From Bacillota bacterium (GTDB lineage: Bacteria; Bacillota; Clostridia; Oscillospirales; Ruminococcaceae): 64,000 nt of DNA. The translations under genes and the position numbers were made by a program. Below are positions 50,578 through 59,433 of this stretch, piece by piece (the first letter of the stretch is position 1; every line of letters starts with the position of its first letter). The notes beneath the pieces were generated by a model. It searched no databases. It was not told where the DNA came from and saw only the letters and a program-made list of their open reading frames with translations. The stretch lies in assembly GCA_023457355.1 (NCBI GenBank), contig JAEWLW010000075.1:1-64000 (forward strand), written 5' to 3'.

Positions 50578-51954
50578 ATGGTATTTTCCAGCATCCTGTT
50601 TTTGTTTTATTTCATGCCGGTGGCTTTCACCATATATTATCTCGTGCCTAAAAACTTCAAGAACCTGACCCTGCTGGTTTTAAGCCTGATATTCTATTCG
50701 TGGGGCGAGGTGCGGTATTTCCCTATTATGCTGGCGTCGATTATCGTGGATTATACCGCGTCCAACCGGATTGAGCGCTATGCCGGCAGGAACGGCATAC
50801 GCCGGCTCTGGCTGCTGGTTTCGGTGTTTTTTAACCTTGGGATGCTTGGCTTTTTTAAATATGCCGGTTTTTTTGTCAGCAACATCAATGCCGTCACCGG
50901 CCTCGGGCTGCCGGTTTTGGCGTTGACGCTTCCGCTGGGCATCAGCTTTTATACTTTCCAGACCATGTCTTATACCATCGACGTCTATCGGGGCGACGTC
51001 AAGGCCGAGCGCAACATCATCGATTTCGGCGCCTTTGTGGTGCTGTTTCCCCAGCTTATCGCGGGCCCCATCGTGCGCTATACCGATATCCAGCGCGAGC
51101 TGCGTGAACGCACCATGAATCCCGGGCAGATTTCGCTCGGGGCGCAAACCTTTATCATGGGCCTGGCCAGCAAGGTGCTCATTGCCAATAATGTCGGCGC
51201 ACTGTGGACCGAGGTGGAAGAAATGGGCTTTGCCGGCATTTCCACCCCGTTGGCATGGCTGGCCGTGCTGGCTTTTACGCTGCAAATCTATTTCGATTTT
51301 TCGGGCTATTCGCTTATGGCCATCGGACTGGGGCGGATGCTGGGCTTTGAATTTCCGCAGAACTTTAATTTCCCTTACATCTCAAAAAGTATGACCGAGT
51401 TCTGGCGGCGCTGGCACATGACGCTGGGGTCGTGGTTTCGGCAATATATGTACATCCCGATGGGCGGCAACCGCAAGGGCGCGGCCAGAACGGTTTTCAA
51501 CCTGTTTTTAGTGTGGGCGGCCACCGGGCTTTGGCATGGCGCCTCGTGGAATTTTGTGCTGTGGGGCCTCTATTTCTTTGTGCTGCTCATGCTGGAAAAG
51601 GCGTTTTTACGCCCGGTGCTGGATAAGCACCCCATTTGGGCCCGCGTGTATATGATTCCGCTGGTGATGGTCAGTTGGGCGATCTTTGCCATAACCGATC
51701 TTACGCAGCTGGGCGTATTTTTCAGCAGGCTGTTTGTGTTTTCGGGCGGGGATGACTGGGGCTATTTTTTGCGCAATTACGGGGTGACCTTTGCGCTGGG
51801 TATTCTGTTCTCAACCCCTGTGCTTAAGAAAGGTTTTCAGCGGCTTGAAAGGAACCGGGCCGCCGCCTTCCTTATTTATGGTGCGCTTTTGATGACATCG
51901 GTCGCTTATCTGGTTGATGCCACCTATAATCCGTTTTTATATTTCAGATTTTAA
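50578..51954 (+). CDS. MBOAT-family O-acyltransferase
   Basis: A 458-aa membrane-bound O-acyltransferase of the AlgI/DltB type. About ten hydrophobic helices, the conserved FWRRWHMTLGSWFRQYMYIP loop and the presumed catalytic histidine in GLWHGASWNF are present. It would pass acyl groups, usually acetyl, across the membrane for transfer to an extracellular polysaccharide. AGGAGG lies 6 nt upstream. The next gene, 11 bp on, encodes a DHHW protein, the usual partner in such acylation pairs. Confidence 0.92.
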   Translation: MVFSSILFLFYFMPVAFTIYYLVPKNFKNLTLLVLSLIFYSWGEVRYFPIMLASIIVDYTASNRIERYAGRNGIRRLWLLVSVFFNLGMLGFFKYAGFFVSNINAVTGLGLPVLALTLPLGISFYTFQTMSYTIDVYRGDVKAERNIIDFGAFVVLFPQLIAGPIVRYTDIQRELRERTMNPGQISLGAQTFIMGLASKVLIANNVGALWTEVEEMGFAGISTPLAWLAVLAFTLQIYFDFSGYSLMAIGLGRMLGFEFPQNFNFPYISKSMTEFWRRWHMTLGSWFRQYMYIPMGGNRKGAARTVFNLFLVWAATGLWHGASWNFVLWGLYFFVLLMLEKAFLRPVLDKHPIWARVYMIPLVMVSWAIFAITDLTQLGVFFSRLFVFSGGDDWGYFLRNYGVTFALGILFSTPVLKKGFQRLERNRAAAFLIYGALLMTSVAYLVDATYNPFLYFRF

Positions 51955-51965
51955 GGGGGCAGAGC

Positions 51966-53090
51966 ATGAAGGATTTAAAACGCTACCCCGTTATTCTGCT
52001 GCTGTTCGGTTTAATCGGCATTTTCTTTGTCGCTAATCTGCTGACACCCGCCAGAACATTTTCGGAGATGGAGAACCGTTATCTCAACCAATGGCCTGAA
52101 TTTTCGCTTTCCGCCATTGCGGATAGCAGCAGTAAGGGCTTTGCGCAAAAATTTGAACAGTATGTCAACGACCAGTTTGCGCTGCGTGACAGCTGGATTT
52201 CGTTAAAATCACGCTGTGAAGCGCTGTTGGGCAAAACCGAAAACAACGGTATTGTGTATGGTGATAATGGCTATCTCTTTGAAAAGTTCAGGGCTTATGA
52301 TGCGCAGCGGCTGGATAAAAACGTCGGCTATCTTGAGGAATTCGCGGCTTTGAACCCGGATGTGAATAAATACCTTATGGTCGTGCCGGGCTCCTACAAT
52401 ATTTTAAGCGGCTTTGTTCCCAAAGGGCTCGGGAATATTGACCAGCTTCCGCTGATAGAAGCCATCGGCGCCAGGCTTGCCCAAAGCGGCTACACCGGCA
52501 TGGATGTGGCCGAAAATTTGCTGGCGCACACCGATGAATATATTTATTACCGAACCGACCATCACTGGACCACCGGGGGCGCCTGGTATGGTTATGAGTG
52601 CTTTGCGCACACCGCGGGCTTGGCGGCCACGGTTCCGGAGCAATCGATCGTGCACAGCGCCGAGGGCTTTTTTGGCACCTACTACAGCAAGGCCAAAAAG
52701 TTTGATGCGGCAGCCGACGCCATCACATGGTACGACCTGCCGGTACGCACTGTGACCATAGACGGCGAGGCGGTCGATTCGATGTATGACATGGCGGCGC
52801 TGGATACAAGGGATAAATATGCGCTGTTTTTGCATGCCAACAACGGTGTGACGGTCATCGAAAACGACAGGGCCCCGGAGGGCGCCATCATGGTGATTAA
52901 GGATTCTTACGCCAACTGTTTTGTACCTTTTCTGACCCAGAATTACCGCAAGGTGGTTGTTGTCGATTTGCGTTCGCTGCCCCAGGGCATCAACGCGCTG
53001 ATCAAAACGGAGCAGGTGCGGGATGTGCTGGTGCTTTACAGCTTCTCAAACCTTGCCAGCGATGCCAATCTGTCCCGCATCCGTTATTAA
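51966..53090 (+). CDS. DHHW-family protein, probable acylation partner
   Basis: A 374-aa protein with one N-terminal membrane helix (residues 8-28) and an extracellular domain of the DHHW family. The name-giving motif is YRTDHHWTTGGAWYGY, and the fold is related to AlgX/SGNH-like acetyltransferases; a candidate serine lies in MVIKDSYANCFVPF. It probably accepts the acyl group from the MBOAT protein and modifies a surface polymer. GGGGGCAGAGC precedes the ATG. The target polymer is not encoded nearby. Confidence 0.87.
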   Translation: MKDLKRYPVILLLFGLIGIFFVANLLTPARTFSEMENRYLNQWPEFSLSAIADSSSKGFAQKFEQYVNDQFALRDSWISLKSRCEALLGKTENNGIVYGDNGYLFEKFRAYDAQRLDKNVGYLEEFAALNPDVNKYLMVVPGSYNILSGFVPKGLGNIDQLPLIEAIGARLAQSGYTGMDVAENLLAHTDEYIYYRTDHHWTTGGAWYGYECFAHTAGLAATVPEQSIVHSAEGFFGTYYSKAKKFDAAADAITWYDLPVRTVTIDGEAVDSMYDMAALDTRDKYALFLHANNGVTVIENDRAPEGAIMVIKDSYANCFVPFLTQNYRKVVVVDLRSLPQGINALIKTEQVRDVLVLYSFSNLASDANLSRIRY

Positions 53091-53109
53091 GGCACCTTAA
53101 GTTGCCAAT

Positions 53110-53160
53110 GCAATAAAAAACAGACCTTCTCGGCATTTTGAGAAGGCCTGTTTTTATTGC
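53110..53160. terminator. bidirectional terminator
   Basis: A long stem with A-run and T-run ends (GCAATAAAAA ... TTTTTATTGC) and an inner CCTTCT/AGAAGG stem. It separates the DHHW gene from the convergent carboxypeptidase gene. Confidence 0.82.
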
Positions 53161-53166
53161 GGAATT

Positions 53167-54138
53167 TTAGTTGGGCAAACTTTTCGCATACATCAGATAG
53201 GCATCTTCCAAGTGTGTCGGCTCAGAATAGCCGTCGCCCGCCGCGCCGATTGTAATCGCCGCGCGGCGTACGCCGTTTTGCTCGCCGACGCTGGCCAGAC
53301 AAAGCTGCGCTTCTTCGGTATAGCCGGTTTTGGCGCCGGTTATGGGGGAGACGTCCCGGTCCAGCTGTTGGACGCGCGGCGTCAGGGTAGAGTCCAGCAA
53401 AAGCCCCTGCGGGTGCTGCGCCGTGGCGGTGGTGGTATAGCTAAAGGTTGAAAAAGCTTTTGCAAAGGTCTCGTTTTTAAGCGCCTCGGTTAAAAGCAGC
53501 GAAAGATCATACACCGTGGTGTAGTGCTCCGGGTCATGCAGTCCGGTGACGTTGGTAAAATGGGTATCGGACATGCCCAGCGCGCGGGCGCGCGCATTCA
53601 TCATGGCAATGCAATCTTCCTGCGAACCGGCGGCCACACGTGCCAGCGCACAGGCGGCCTCCGCGCCGGAGGGCAGCAGCGTTGCATACAGCAGGTCGCG
53701 CGCCGTAACGGTTTCGCCCATGGCAAAGCCGGCCATCGCTGCATTTTGCTCATAAAGCCCGACGTAATCGGCATATTCCAGCGTGACAGGCGCATCAAAG
53801 TCGCCGATCTGCTCCACGGCGACCAGCGCTGTCATCAGTTTGGTCAGCGAGGCGGGATACGCTTTTTTATGCGCATTTTTGGCGTAGAGCGTGCGGCCGC
53901 TTTCAGGGTCAAACAAGATGGCATCGCTGCTTATCAACGAAAGGCCGCCGTTGGTACGGCCCGCGCCAATGGCCGGTGTCACCGGCACAGTTGCCGCAAC
54001 AGTTGATGGCTCAGCGCCGGCATGCTTGGTAATGGCAGCCTGCCAGAAAACGGCCATGGCGCCGAATACCAGCGCCAGATAGATTGCTGCGGCCAAAAAC
54101 AGCGGGAAGATTCTCTTTTTACGACGGTGTTTTTTCAC
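53167..54138 (-). CDS. D-alanyl-D-alanine carboxypeptidase
   Basis: A 323-aa class A (DacA/DacF-like) penicillin-binding peptidase with an N-terminal membrane anchor (residues 9-32) rather than a cleaved signal. The SxxK motif is S97-L-T-K100, and the KTG motif is at 270-272. The second motif reads S157-G-A159 instead of the classical S-x-N, so its asparagine is absent. It trims the terminal D-alanine of peptidoglycan stem peptides outside the cell. The protein is short and lacks the C-terminal amphipathic anchor domain, compensated by the N-terminal helix. Confidence 0.9.
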   Translation of the reverse strand: MKKHRRKKRIFPLFLAAAIYLALVFGAMAVFWQAAITKHAGAEPSTVAATVPVTPAIGAGRTNGGLSLISSDAILFDPESGRTLYAKNAHKKAYPASLTKLMTALVAVEQIGDFDAPVTLEYADYVGLYEQNAAMAGFAMGETVTARDLLYATLLPSGAEAACALARVAAGSQEDCIAMMNARARALGMSDTHFTNVTGLHDPEHYTTVYDLSLLLTEALKNETFAKAFSTFSYTTTATAQHPQGLLLDSTLTPRVQQLDRDVSPITGAKTGYTEEAQLCLASVGEQNGVRRAAITIGAAGDGYSEPTHLEDAYLMYAKSLPN

Positions 54139-54172
54139 GGCAGATCCTCAATTTTTTTTGTGATTTAGTTCT

Positions 54173-54201
54173 AGTATAACAGAAATTTCGGACTAAAACA
54201 A
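54173..54201 (-). promoter_or_regulatory. promoter of the carboxypeptidase gene
   Basis: On the minus strand TTGTTT (54201-54196), 17 nt, TATACT (54178-54173), 35 nt before the start codon. Confidence 0.55.
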
Positions 54202-54299
54202 TTTTGCATGCCGATAGCGTCAAAATTCGGCCTGAATATTTTATGGCCGGCTGGGAAAACTTTCTGTTGAAAATAAAGAACGATCAAGGAGGTGGTATT

Positions 54300-54509
54300 A
54301 TGCTTAATAAGCTGGCATTGCTGCTGGTGATCGTCGGTGCGTTGAACTGGGGCCTGATTGGGTTGTTTGAACTGGACGCCGTTGCATGGCTGTTTGGCAC
54401 GCAGGCTGCTTTGGGCAGCAGGATTGTTTACACGCTGGTTGCGGTTGCGGGTATATGGTGTATCTCCATGCTGTTTACAGAACCGCATAACCGGCGTGTC
54501 GGACATTGA
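54300..54509 (+). CDS. DUF378 small membrane protein
   Basis: A 69-aa protein of the DUF378 (YuzA-like) family with two hydrophobic helices. It starts MLNKLALLLVIVGALNWGLIGLF, where the A-L-N-W-G-L motif is the family hallmark. Function unknown. The very strong AAGGAGGTGG 7 nt upstream fixes ATG 54300; upstream extensions of the frame are not supported. It stands alone between divergent and repeat regions. Confidence 0.88.
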   Translation: MLNKLALLLVIVGALNWGLIGLFELDAVAWLFGTQAALGSRIVYTLVAVAGIWCISMLFTEPHNRRVGH

Positions 54510-54836
54510 GGAAAGCGCTCAGGTGTTTTATTAATCCGTCAAGACCTCACGCATTACCGTATAATTTACGGCTTACACTCTAAAGGCCCATATGACTGAA
54601 AATTCCGGCATATTTTGCAAAAATGCGCGTGAATACCGCCGATATTCACTGCGCTTTTTGTATCGCCTATTAAAAAGATGCCGAAGCATCTGAGCATTTA
54701 GCACAATATGGCATTGTCTTAAAACTCAAGCTTCATATAAGATGAGCGGATGGCCAAACAGTGTTGCTTATGTCAATGGCGGTAACTGGGAACGGGGGCC
54801 TTGTGCTGTGGTGCGTTCCACCTGTACATTGGCGTT

Positions 54837-54866
54837 GACAAAACGGGCAATTTTGCCCGTTTTGTC
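54837..54866. repeat. 14-bp perfect palindrome upstream of repeat copy B
   Basis: GACAAAACGGGCAA (54837-54850) and its exact complement (54853-54866). The same CAAAACGGGCA arm recurs in the palindrome at 55134-55159, so the pair brackets repeat copy B. Confidence 0.7.
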
Positions 54867-54912
54867 AGGCCGTCGAAAAAGGTTGGGCGTGCTGTTAATT
54901 TGCACAAAGCTG

Positions 54913-55131
54913 ATGCCGCTTAACGCGGCATGGGAGACCCCCCGGGGAGGGTTCTCCCCGCAAAAACAGTCCAATGGACTGTTTTTGCGTCCGCTCCTGC
55001 GCTTCTTACAGGATTAGGGCGTTTGGGGCGCTGCCCTAAACCCTGTGAGCTTTTGAAAAAGCTCGACCAAAACTTTTAATTTGGGCAGTTTTTTCTATGG
55101 TATGCGTTGGTATGCGTTTTTTGACAAGCTG
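54913..55131 (+). repeat. structured dispersed repeat, copy B
   Basis: The second copy of the element at 5318-5527, same orientation, about 219 bp. All four hairpins are kept, with several base changes that preserve pairing. A short insertion (a duplicated GGTATGCGTT-like segment) is present near its 3' end. No coding potential. It lies in the gene-free stretch 54510-55191. Confidence 0.75.
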
Positions 55132-55133
55132 GG

Positions 55134-55159
55134 CAAAACGGGCATTCGTGCCCGTTTTG
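55134..55159. terminator. palindrome after repeat copy B
   Basis: CAAAACGGGCA (55134-55144) and its exact complement (55149-55159) with a TTCG tetraloop, followed by TATTTTA. It occupies the same relative position as the terminator after copy A. Confidence 0.6.
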
Positions 55160-55191
55160 TATTTTAGCCATTCTTTGATGTTCTGCCACTG

Positions 55192-56052
55192 TTACCGGGC
55201 AAGCGCATCAATCAGACCGGTTAACTCCCGGGCGGCGGTATAACCGGCCTCAATGCAGTCGGACATCAGTGAGAAGGTGAACAGGCCGGCATCTTCCGGC
55301 AACTTGGGGCGGATGAGCAGTCGCTCTCCGCGTACGGTACAGTCGCGCAGTCGGCGGCTCATGGCCGATAAGGAGTGGGAAGCGATTTCGAAAATTCCCT
55401 CGCCGTTGACGGGGGCGTAATTTTCCGATATATCAACCGCTATGATATTTGGCGCATCGCAGGCCAGCAGCAGATTCACGGGCAGGTTCTCGGTTACGCC
55501 GCCGTCCACAAGCACGCCGTTCATCGCACGGGGCGGGGTGAAAATCACCGGGACACAGCAACTGGCGTAGATGGCCTCGTATAACAGCGCGTCATGCTCC
55601 CAGCGGACATTTGAAAGCGGGTGTATCGGTTTGCGCTGGGAAAAGGCAACGGTCTCGCCGCTGCTTAAATCGACGCTTGTAATGCAAAGCGGAAGCGGCA
55701 CCTGAGAGAGCAGGCAACCCTTTGTCAACTGGCGCAGCAGCGCGCGCAGCCGTTCGCCCTTGAGTAGGCCGGAGAGCGTAATGGGCCGGCGCCGGGCCAG
55801 CTGGCTGACAGCAACCGCCATGCCCAGCACGTTAAAATCAATCAGCTTTTCACCGTTGCGCTCCAGCTCATGGCAGATCTTAATCAGCTGCTCCGGTGTA
55901 TAGCCATAAGCGTAAAGCCCGGCTACAATGGCGCCTGCGCTGCTGCCCGAGACGATACAGGGCGTCAGGTTCGCTTCCTGCAATGCGGATAAAATTCCGA
56001 CGTGCGCCGCGCCGCGGCAGCCTCCGCCTGAAAGCGCGAGAGAAAATGACAT
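55192..56052 (-). CDS. patatin-like phospholipase
   Basis: A 286-aa RssA/YchK-type patatin-family hydrolase. The oxyanion hole SGGGCRGAAHVG, the nucleophile elbow G-S-S-A-G (in VSGSSAGAIVAG) and the catalytic Asp in VDGGVTENLPV are all present, a full Ser-Asp dyad. No signal peptide, so it acts on lipids from the cytoplasmic side. ATG 56052 is preferred over ATG 56103 because GGAGGGG lies just upstream and the domain starts there. Confidence 0.92.
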   Translation of the reverse strand: MSFSLALSGGGCRGAAHVGILSALQEANLTPCIVSGSSAGAIVAGLYAYGYTPEQLIKICHELERNGEKLIDFNVLGMAVAVSQLARRRPITLSGLLKGERLRALLRQLTKGCLLSQVPLPLCITSVDLSSGETVAFSQRKPIHPLSNVRWEHDALLYEAIYASCCVPVIFTPPRAMNGVLVDGGVTENLPVNLLLACDAPNIIAVDISENYAPVNGEGIFEIASHSLSAMSRRLRDCTVRGERLLIRPKLPEDAGLFTFSLMSDCIEAGYTAARELTGLIDALAR

Positions 56053-56312
56053 GCGGCAACCCCTCCAGTTTTGTACTAATTCGTCCTGAGAATCATGGCG
56101 CATGATTTATAGCGGTAAAATTGCGTGAGATGTATTTTTCGCCTTTAAAAGCGCAGCGGGACAGTTTTTAATAAAAATAGCGCTTTTTATTAAAAACCAG
56201 TATTCCAAATGACAGATGAAAAGCACGGCAAAATATGTTATACTTACTTCTAAAGCATTTTATGCTGGTTTTGTTAATCCTACGCCGCAGGGCGGGGATG
56301 AAAGGAGAAGAG

Positions 56313-57671
56313 ATGCAACAATTACAACTTGTGCTGACCATCGTGGCCGCTGCTGCCTCGGTGGCCGCTTTCATAAGCGCGATGACCGCGGTGACGCGAA
56401 CCGGCGCTTTAAGCCACCGGTACCGCGAAGAAAATGAGGCGCTGCGGCGTGAATTTTCCGAACAAATGCGCAGCATGCGTCAGGAGATGAGCCAGTCGGT
56501 GCAGGCGGCCACGGCGGCGCTGGGTCAGACATTGTCGGAAGCGCAGCGGCGCTCGGGTGAGCTGCAGGATAAACGTTTGGCCGAATTGAACGAACAGTTG
56601 ACGCTGCGCAACGACATGCTGCAAAAAACGGTTCATGAGCAGCTGTTCCGCATTGAAAGCAGAATAGAAACTTTTACAAACCAATCCACCAAGCGCCTTG
56701 AGGAAATGCGCGCCACTGTGGAACAGCGGCTGGAGGTGCTGCGCGCCGATAACACCCGTCAGCTGGATCAAATGCGGCAGACGGTGGATGAAAAGCTGCA
56801 AAAGACGCTCAACGAGCGACTTGCGCAGTCGTTTGCACAGGTTTCGGAACGCCTGGAACAGGTGTATAAGGGTCTGGGCGAAATGCAGACGCTGGCAAAC
56901 GGCGTCGGCGACCTGAAAAAGGTGCTTTCAAATGTCAAAACGCGCGGCATTCTGGGCGAGATTCAGCTGGGCGCCATTTTGGAGCAAATTTTATCCCCGG
57001 AGCAGTACGAAGCGAATGTTTCAACCAAAAAGGGCAGCAATACCGTTGTGGAATATGCCGTCAAACTGCCCGGAGACGGCGAAAACGGCGTCTGGCTGCC
57101 GATTGACGCAAAGTTCCCGGGCGACGTTTATTCGGCGCTGATGGATGCTTATGAAAGCGCCATCCCGGAGCGCATTGCCGCTGCGGGCAAGGAGCTTGAA
57201 CAGCGCATCAAGGGCTGCGCCAAGGATATTCGCGACAAATACATCGACCCGCCGAACACCACCGATTTTGCCATTATGTTTCTGCCGTTTGAGGGGCTTT
57301 ATGCCGAAGTGGTGCGGCGCGGCATGGTGGAGATACTCGCGCGCGATTACCGTGTGAATATCGCGGGGCCAACCACAATGGCGGCGCTGCTCAACAGTTT
57401 ACAGATGGGCTTTCAGACGCTGGCCATTCAAAAGCGCTCCGGCGAAGTCTGGCAGGTGCTCGGCGCTGTTAAAACCGAGTTTTCGACTTTTAACGATGTG
57501 CTGCGCAAGGCGCAGGACCGCCTGAGGCTGGCAAACGACGACCTCGACAAGCTGATTGGAACCCGCACCCGTGCGATTGAGCGCAAGCTGCGCGGCGTGC
57601 AGGCCGTCCCCTCGGCGGGGGAGGAATTGCCCTTACTGGCGGCGCAGGCGGAGGAGTATGAGACGGTATGA
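56313..57671 (+). CDS. rmuC: RmuC-family DNA recombination protein
   Basis: A 452-aa RmuC protein. One N-terminal membrane helix (residues 5-26), a long coiled coil to about residue 185, then the conserved RmuC nuclease-like domain with VKTRGILGEIQLGAILEQIL, LPIDAKFPGDVY and FLPFEGLYAEV. RmuC is thought to limit rearrangements at inverted repeats. AAAGGAG precedes ATG 56313; the frame upstream is not supported. The stop overlaps the next gene by ATGA. Confidence 0.94.
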   Translation: MQQLQLVLTIVAAAASVAAFISAMTAVTRTGALSHRYREENEALRREFSEQMRSMRQEMSQSVQAATAALGQTLSEAQRRSGELQDKRLAELNEQLTLRNDMLQKTVHEQLFRIESRIETFTNQSTKRLEEMRATVEQRLEVLRADNTRQLDQMRQTVDEKLQKTLNERLAQSFAQVSERLEQVYKGLGEMQTLANGVGDLKKVLSNVKTRGILGEIQLGAILEQILSPEQYEANVSTKKGSNTVVEYAVKLPGDGENGVWLPIDAKFPGDVYSALMDAYESAIPERIAAAGKELEQRIKGCAKDIRDKYIDPPNTTDFAIMFLPFEGLYAEVVRRGMVEILARDYRVNIAGPTTMAALLNSLQMGFQTLAIQKRSGEVWQVLGAVKTEFSTFNDVLRKAQDRLRLANDDLDKLIGTRTRAIERKLRGVQAVPSAGEELPLLAAQAEEYETV

Positions 57672-58234
57672 GAGATCCGAACCAGATCCGGACATTCCAC
57701 GGCATCGATATGGACCCGTTCAATCCCAGACAGTCGGATATCCGCATCGACGATATTGCGCACGCGCTTGCCATGCTGTGCCGCGCCAACGGCCATATCA
57801 GCCATTTTTATTCGGTGGCGCAGCATTGCCTCAACTGTGAGCAAGAGGCGCAGGCCCGCGGCATGAGTACCCGTGTCCGGCTGTTTTGCCTGCTGCACGA
57901 TGCAACCGAATGTTATGTTTCCGATTTAACACGGCCGGTCAAACGCCACTTTCCGCTTTATTATGAGGCCGAAGGCGCGCTGGCAGGGGTTATTTACGAT
58001 ACCCTGTGCCATACGCGGCCCACGCCGACGGAGCACGCGTTGATTGGGGAAGTGGACGACTGCCTTTTGTACCACGAATTTTTAGCGCTTTGCGGTGTGC
58101 GGATGTTTGATGAAGAACCGCGCCGTTTGGCGGCACTGCAATTTGACGAAGTCCGGATTGAGTCAGTGCGCGGCGCATACATCGACCGTTATTGGCAGCT
58201 TAGCAGAACATTGGCGTCAGAAAACGGGGGATGA
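57668..58234 (+). CDS. HD-domain phosphohydrolase (YfbR-like)
   Basis: A 188-aa HD-superfamily hydrolase. Metal ligands are seen in HFYSVAQHCL (His), LLHDATECYVSDLTRP (the HD pair) and a later Asp in EVDDCLLY. The size and the E-C-Y-V-S-D motif resemble YfbR-type 5'-deoxynucleotidases, so dNMP dephosphorylation is plausible. It is coupled to rmuC by a 4-bp overlap, and the YbaK gene follows 4 bp after its stop. Confidence 0.85.
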   Translation: MRDPNQIRTFHGIDMDPFNPRQSDIRIDDIAHALAMLCRANGHISHFYSVAQHCLNCEQEAQARGMSTRVRLFCLLHDATECYVSDLTRPVKRHFPLYYEAEGALAGVIYDTLCHTRPTPTEHALIGEVDDCLLYHEFLALCGVRMFDEEPRRLAALQFDEVRIESVRGAYIDRYWQLSRTLASENGG

Positions 58235-58238
58235 TTTC

Positions 58239-58721
58239 TTGGCACAGTCAAAAACAAATGCACAGCGCATGCTGGAAAAAGAAAAACTGCCCTATACGGC
58301 GCATACCTATGACAGCGAAGACGGCCTGCTGGACGGCGTTTCAGTCGCCAACAAAGTGGGCATGCCGGTTGAAAGGGTTTTTAAAACCCTCGTCACACGC
58401 GGCGCGTCTAAGAACATTTATGTATTCGTGGTGCCGGTGGCGATGGCGCTGAACCTGAAGGCGGCGGCCAAGGCGGCGGGGGAAAAATCGGTTGAGATGA
58501 TTCACGTCAGGGAGATTATGCCGCTGACGGGCTATGTAAAAGGCGGCTGCTCACCGATCGGGATGAAAAAGCGTTACGCCACCGTGGTGGACCGTTCGGC
58601 GCTTTCCCAGAAAACGATTGTAGTCAGCGCAGGGCGCATTGGCGACCAGATTGAGCTGACGCCTCAACACCTTGAGCAGGTGACGGGATGCCGCTTTGCC
58701 GAAATTGCGGCTGAGGCATAA
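58239..58721 (+). CDS. ybaK: Cys-tRNA(Pro) deacylase YbaK/EbsC
   Basis: A 160-aa editing enzyme that removes cysteine from mischarged Cys-tRNA(Pro). Typical motifs: SVANKVGMPVERVFKTLV, the VPVAMALNLKAAAKAAG segment containing the catalytic lysine region, and GYVKGGCSPIGMKK. Translation begins at TTG 58239 behind GGGGGATG; the ORF upstream overlaps the HD gene and is not coding. It is probably in one operon with rmuC and the HD gene. Confidence 0.92.
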   Translation: MAQSKTNAQRMLEKEKLPYTAHTYDSEDGLLDGVSVANKVGMPVERVFKTLVTRGASKNIYVFVVPVAMALNLKAAAKAAGEKSVEMIHVREIMPLTGYVKGGCSPIGMKKRYATVVDRSALSQKTIVVSAGRIGDQIELTPQHLEQVTGCRFAEIAAEA

Positions 58722-58776
58722 GTAAACGCCCGACGGTCGAACGATGGCCGATTTAATAATTTTTTTGGAGGACATT

Positions 58777-59247
58777 ATGGTTACAATAACAATGGAAAAC
58801 GGCGGACAGATCAAGCTGGAGCTCTATCCGGAGCACGCGCCCATCTCGGTTGCAAACTTTGAAAAGCTGGTCAGGGAAGGGTTTTATGACGGCCTGATCT
58901 TTCATCGCGTCATCCGCGGTTTTATGATTCAGGGCGGTTGCCCCAAGGGCACCGGCACCGGCGGCCCCGGTTACCAGATCAAGGGCGAATTTGCGATGAA
59001 CGGCGTTCAGAATCCCACCAGGCATACCCGGGGTGTTCTTTCGATGGCACGCAGCCAGCACCCCGATTCCGCGGGCTCTCAGTTCTTCATCATGCATGAG
59101 GATGCGCCGCATCTGGACGGGCAGTATGCCGCATTTGGCAAGGTTGTGGAAGGCATGGATGTTGTGGACGCGATCGCGGGTGTCAAGGTCGATTTTTCCG
59201 ACCGGCCCAAGGTCGAGCAGAAAATTAAAAGCATTACGATAGAATAG
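58777..59247 (+). CDS. cyclophilin-type peptidyl-prolyl isomerase
   Basis: A 156-aa cytoplasmic cyclophilin. Family signatures: FHRVIRGFMIQGGCPKGTGTGGPGY and FFIMHEDAPHLDGQYAAFGKVVEGMDVVD; the active-site Arg in FHRV is present. It speeds proline cis-trans isomerisation. GGAGG lies 6 nt before ATG 58777; ATG 58744 is less likely. It is the last gene of this housekeeping group. Confidence 0.94.
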   Translation: MVTITMENGGQIKLELYPEHAPISVANFEKLVREGFYDGLIFHRVIRGFMIQGGCPKGTGTGGPGYQIKGEFAMNGVQNPTRHTRGVLSMARSQHPDSAGSQFFIMHEDAPHLDGQYAAFGKVVEGMDVVDAIAGVKVDFSDRPKVEQKIKSITIE

Positions 59248-59433
59248 GAACCGAGCAGGTTTTGGCGGCCGCCTTTGGAAAATCCTCTGGCGGCTGCCAC
59301 TTGTTATGATACGGTGCTTTAAAAACAACGTGCCGGAAAAATTCACGTATATCCGCGATTTGTGTACTTTTAAGTAAATATGTGGTAATATTTTTAAAAT
59401 GTACTTAAAACAATTTTATTCGCTACGGGGTAT

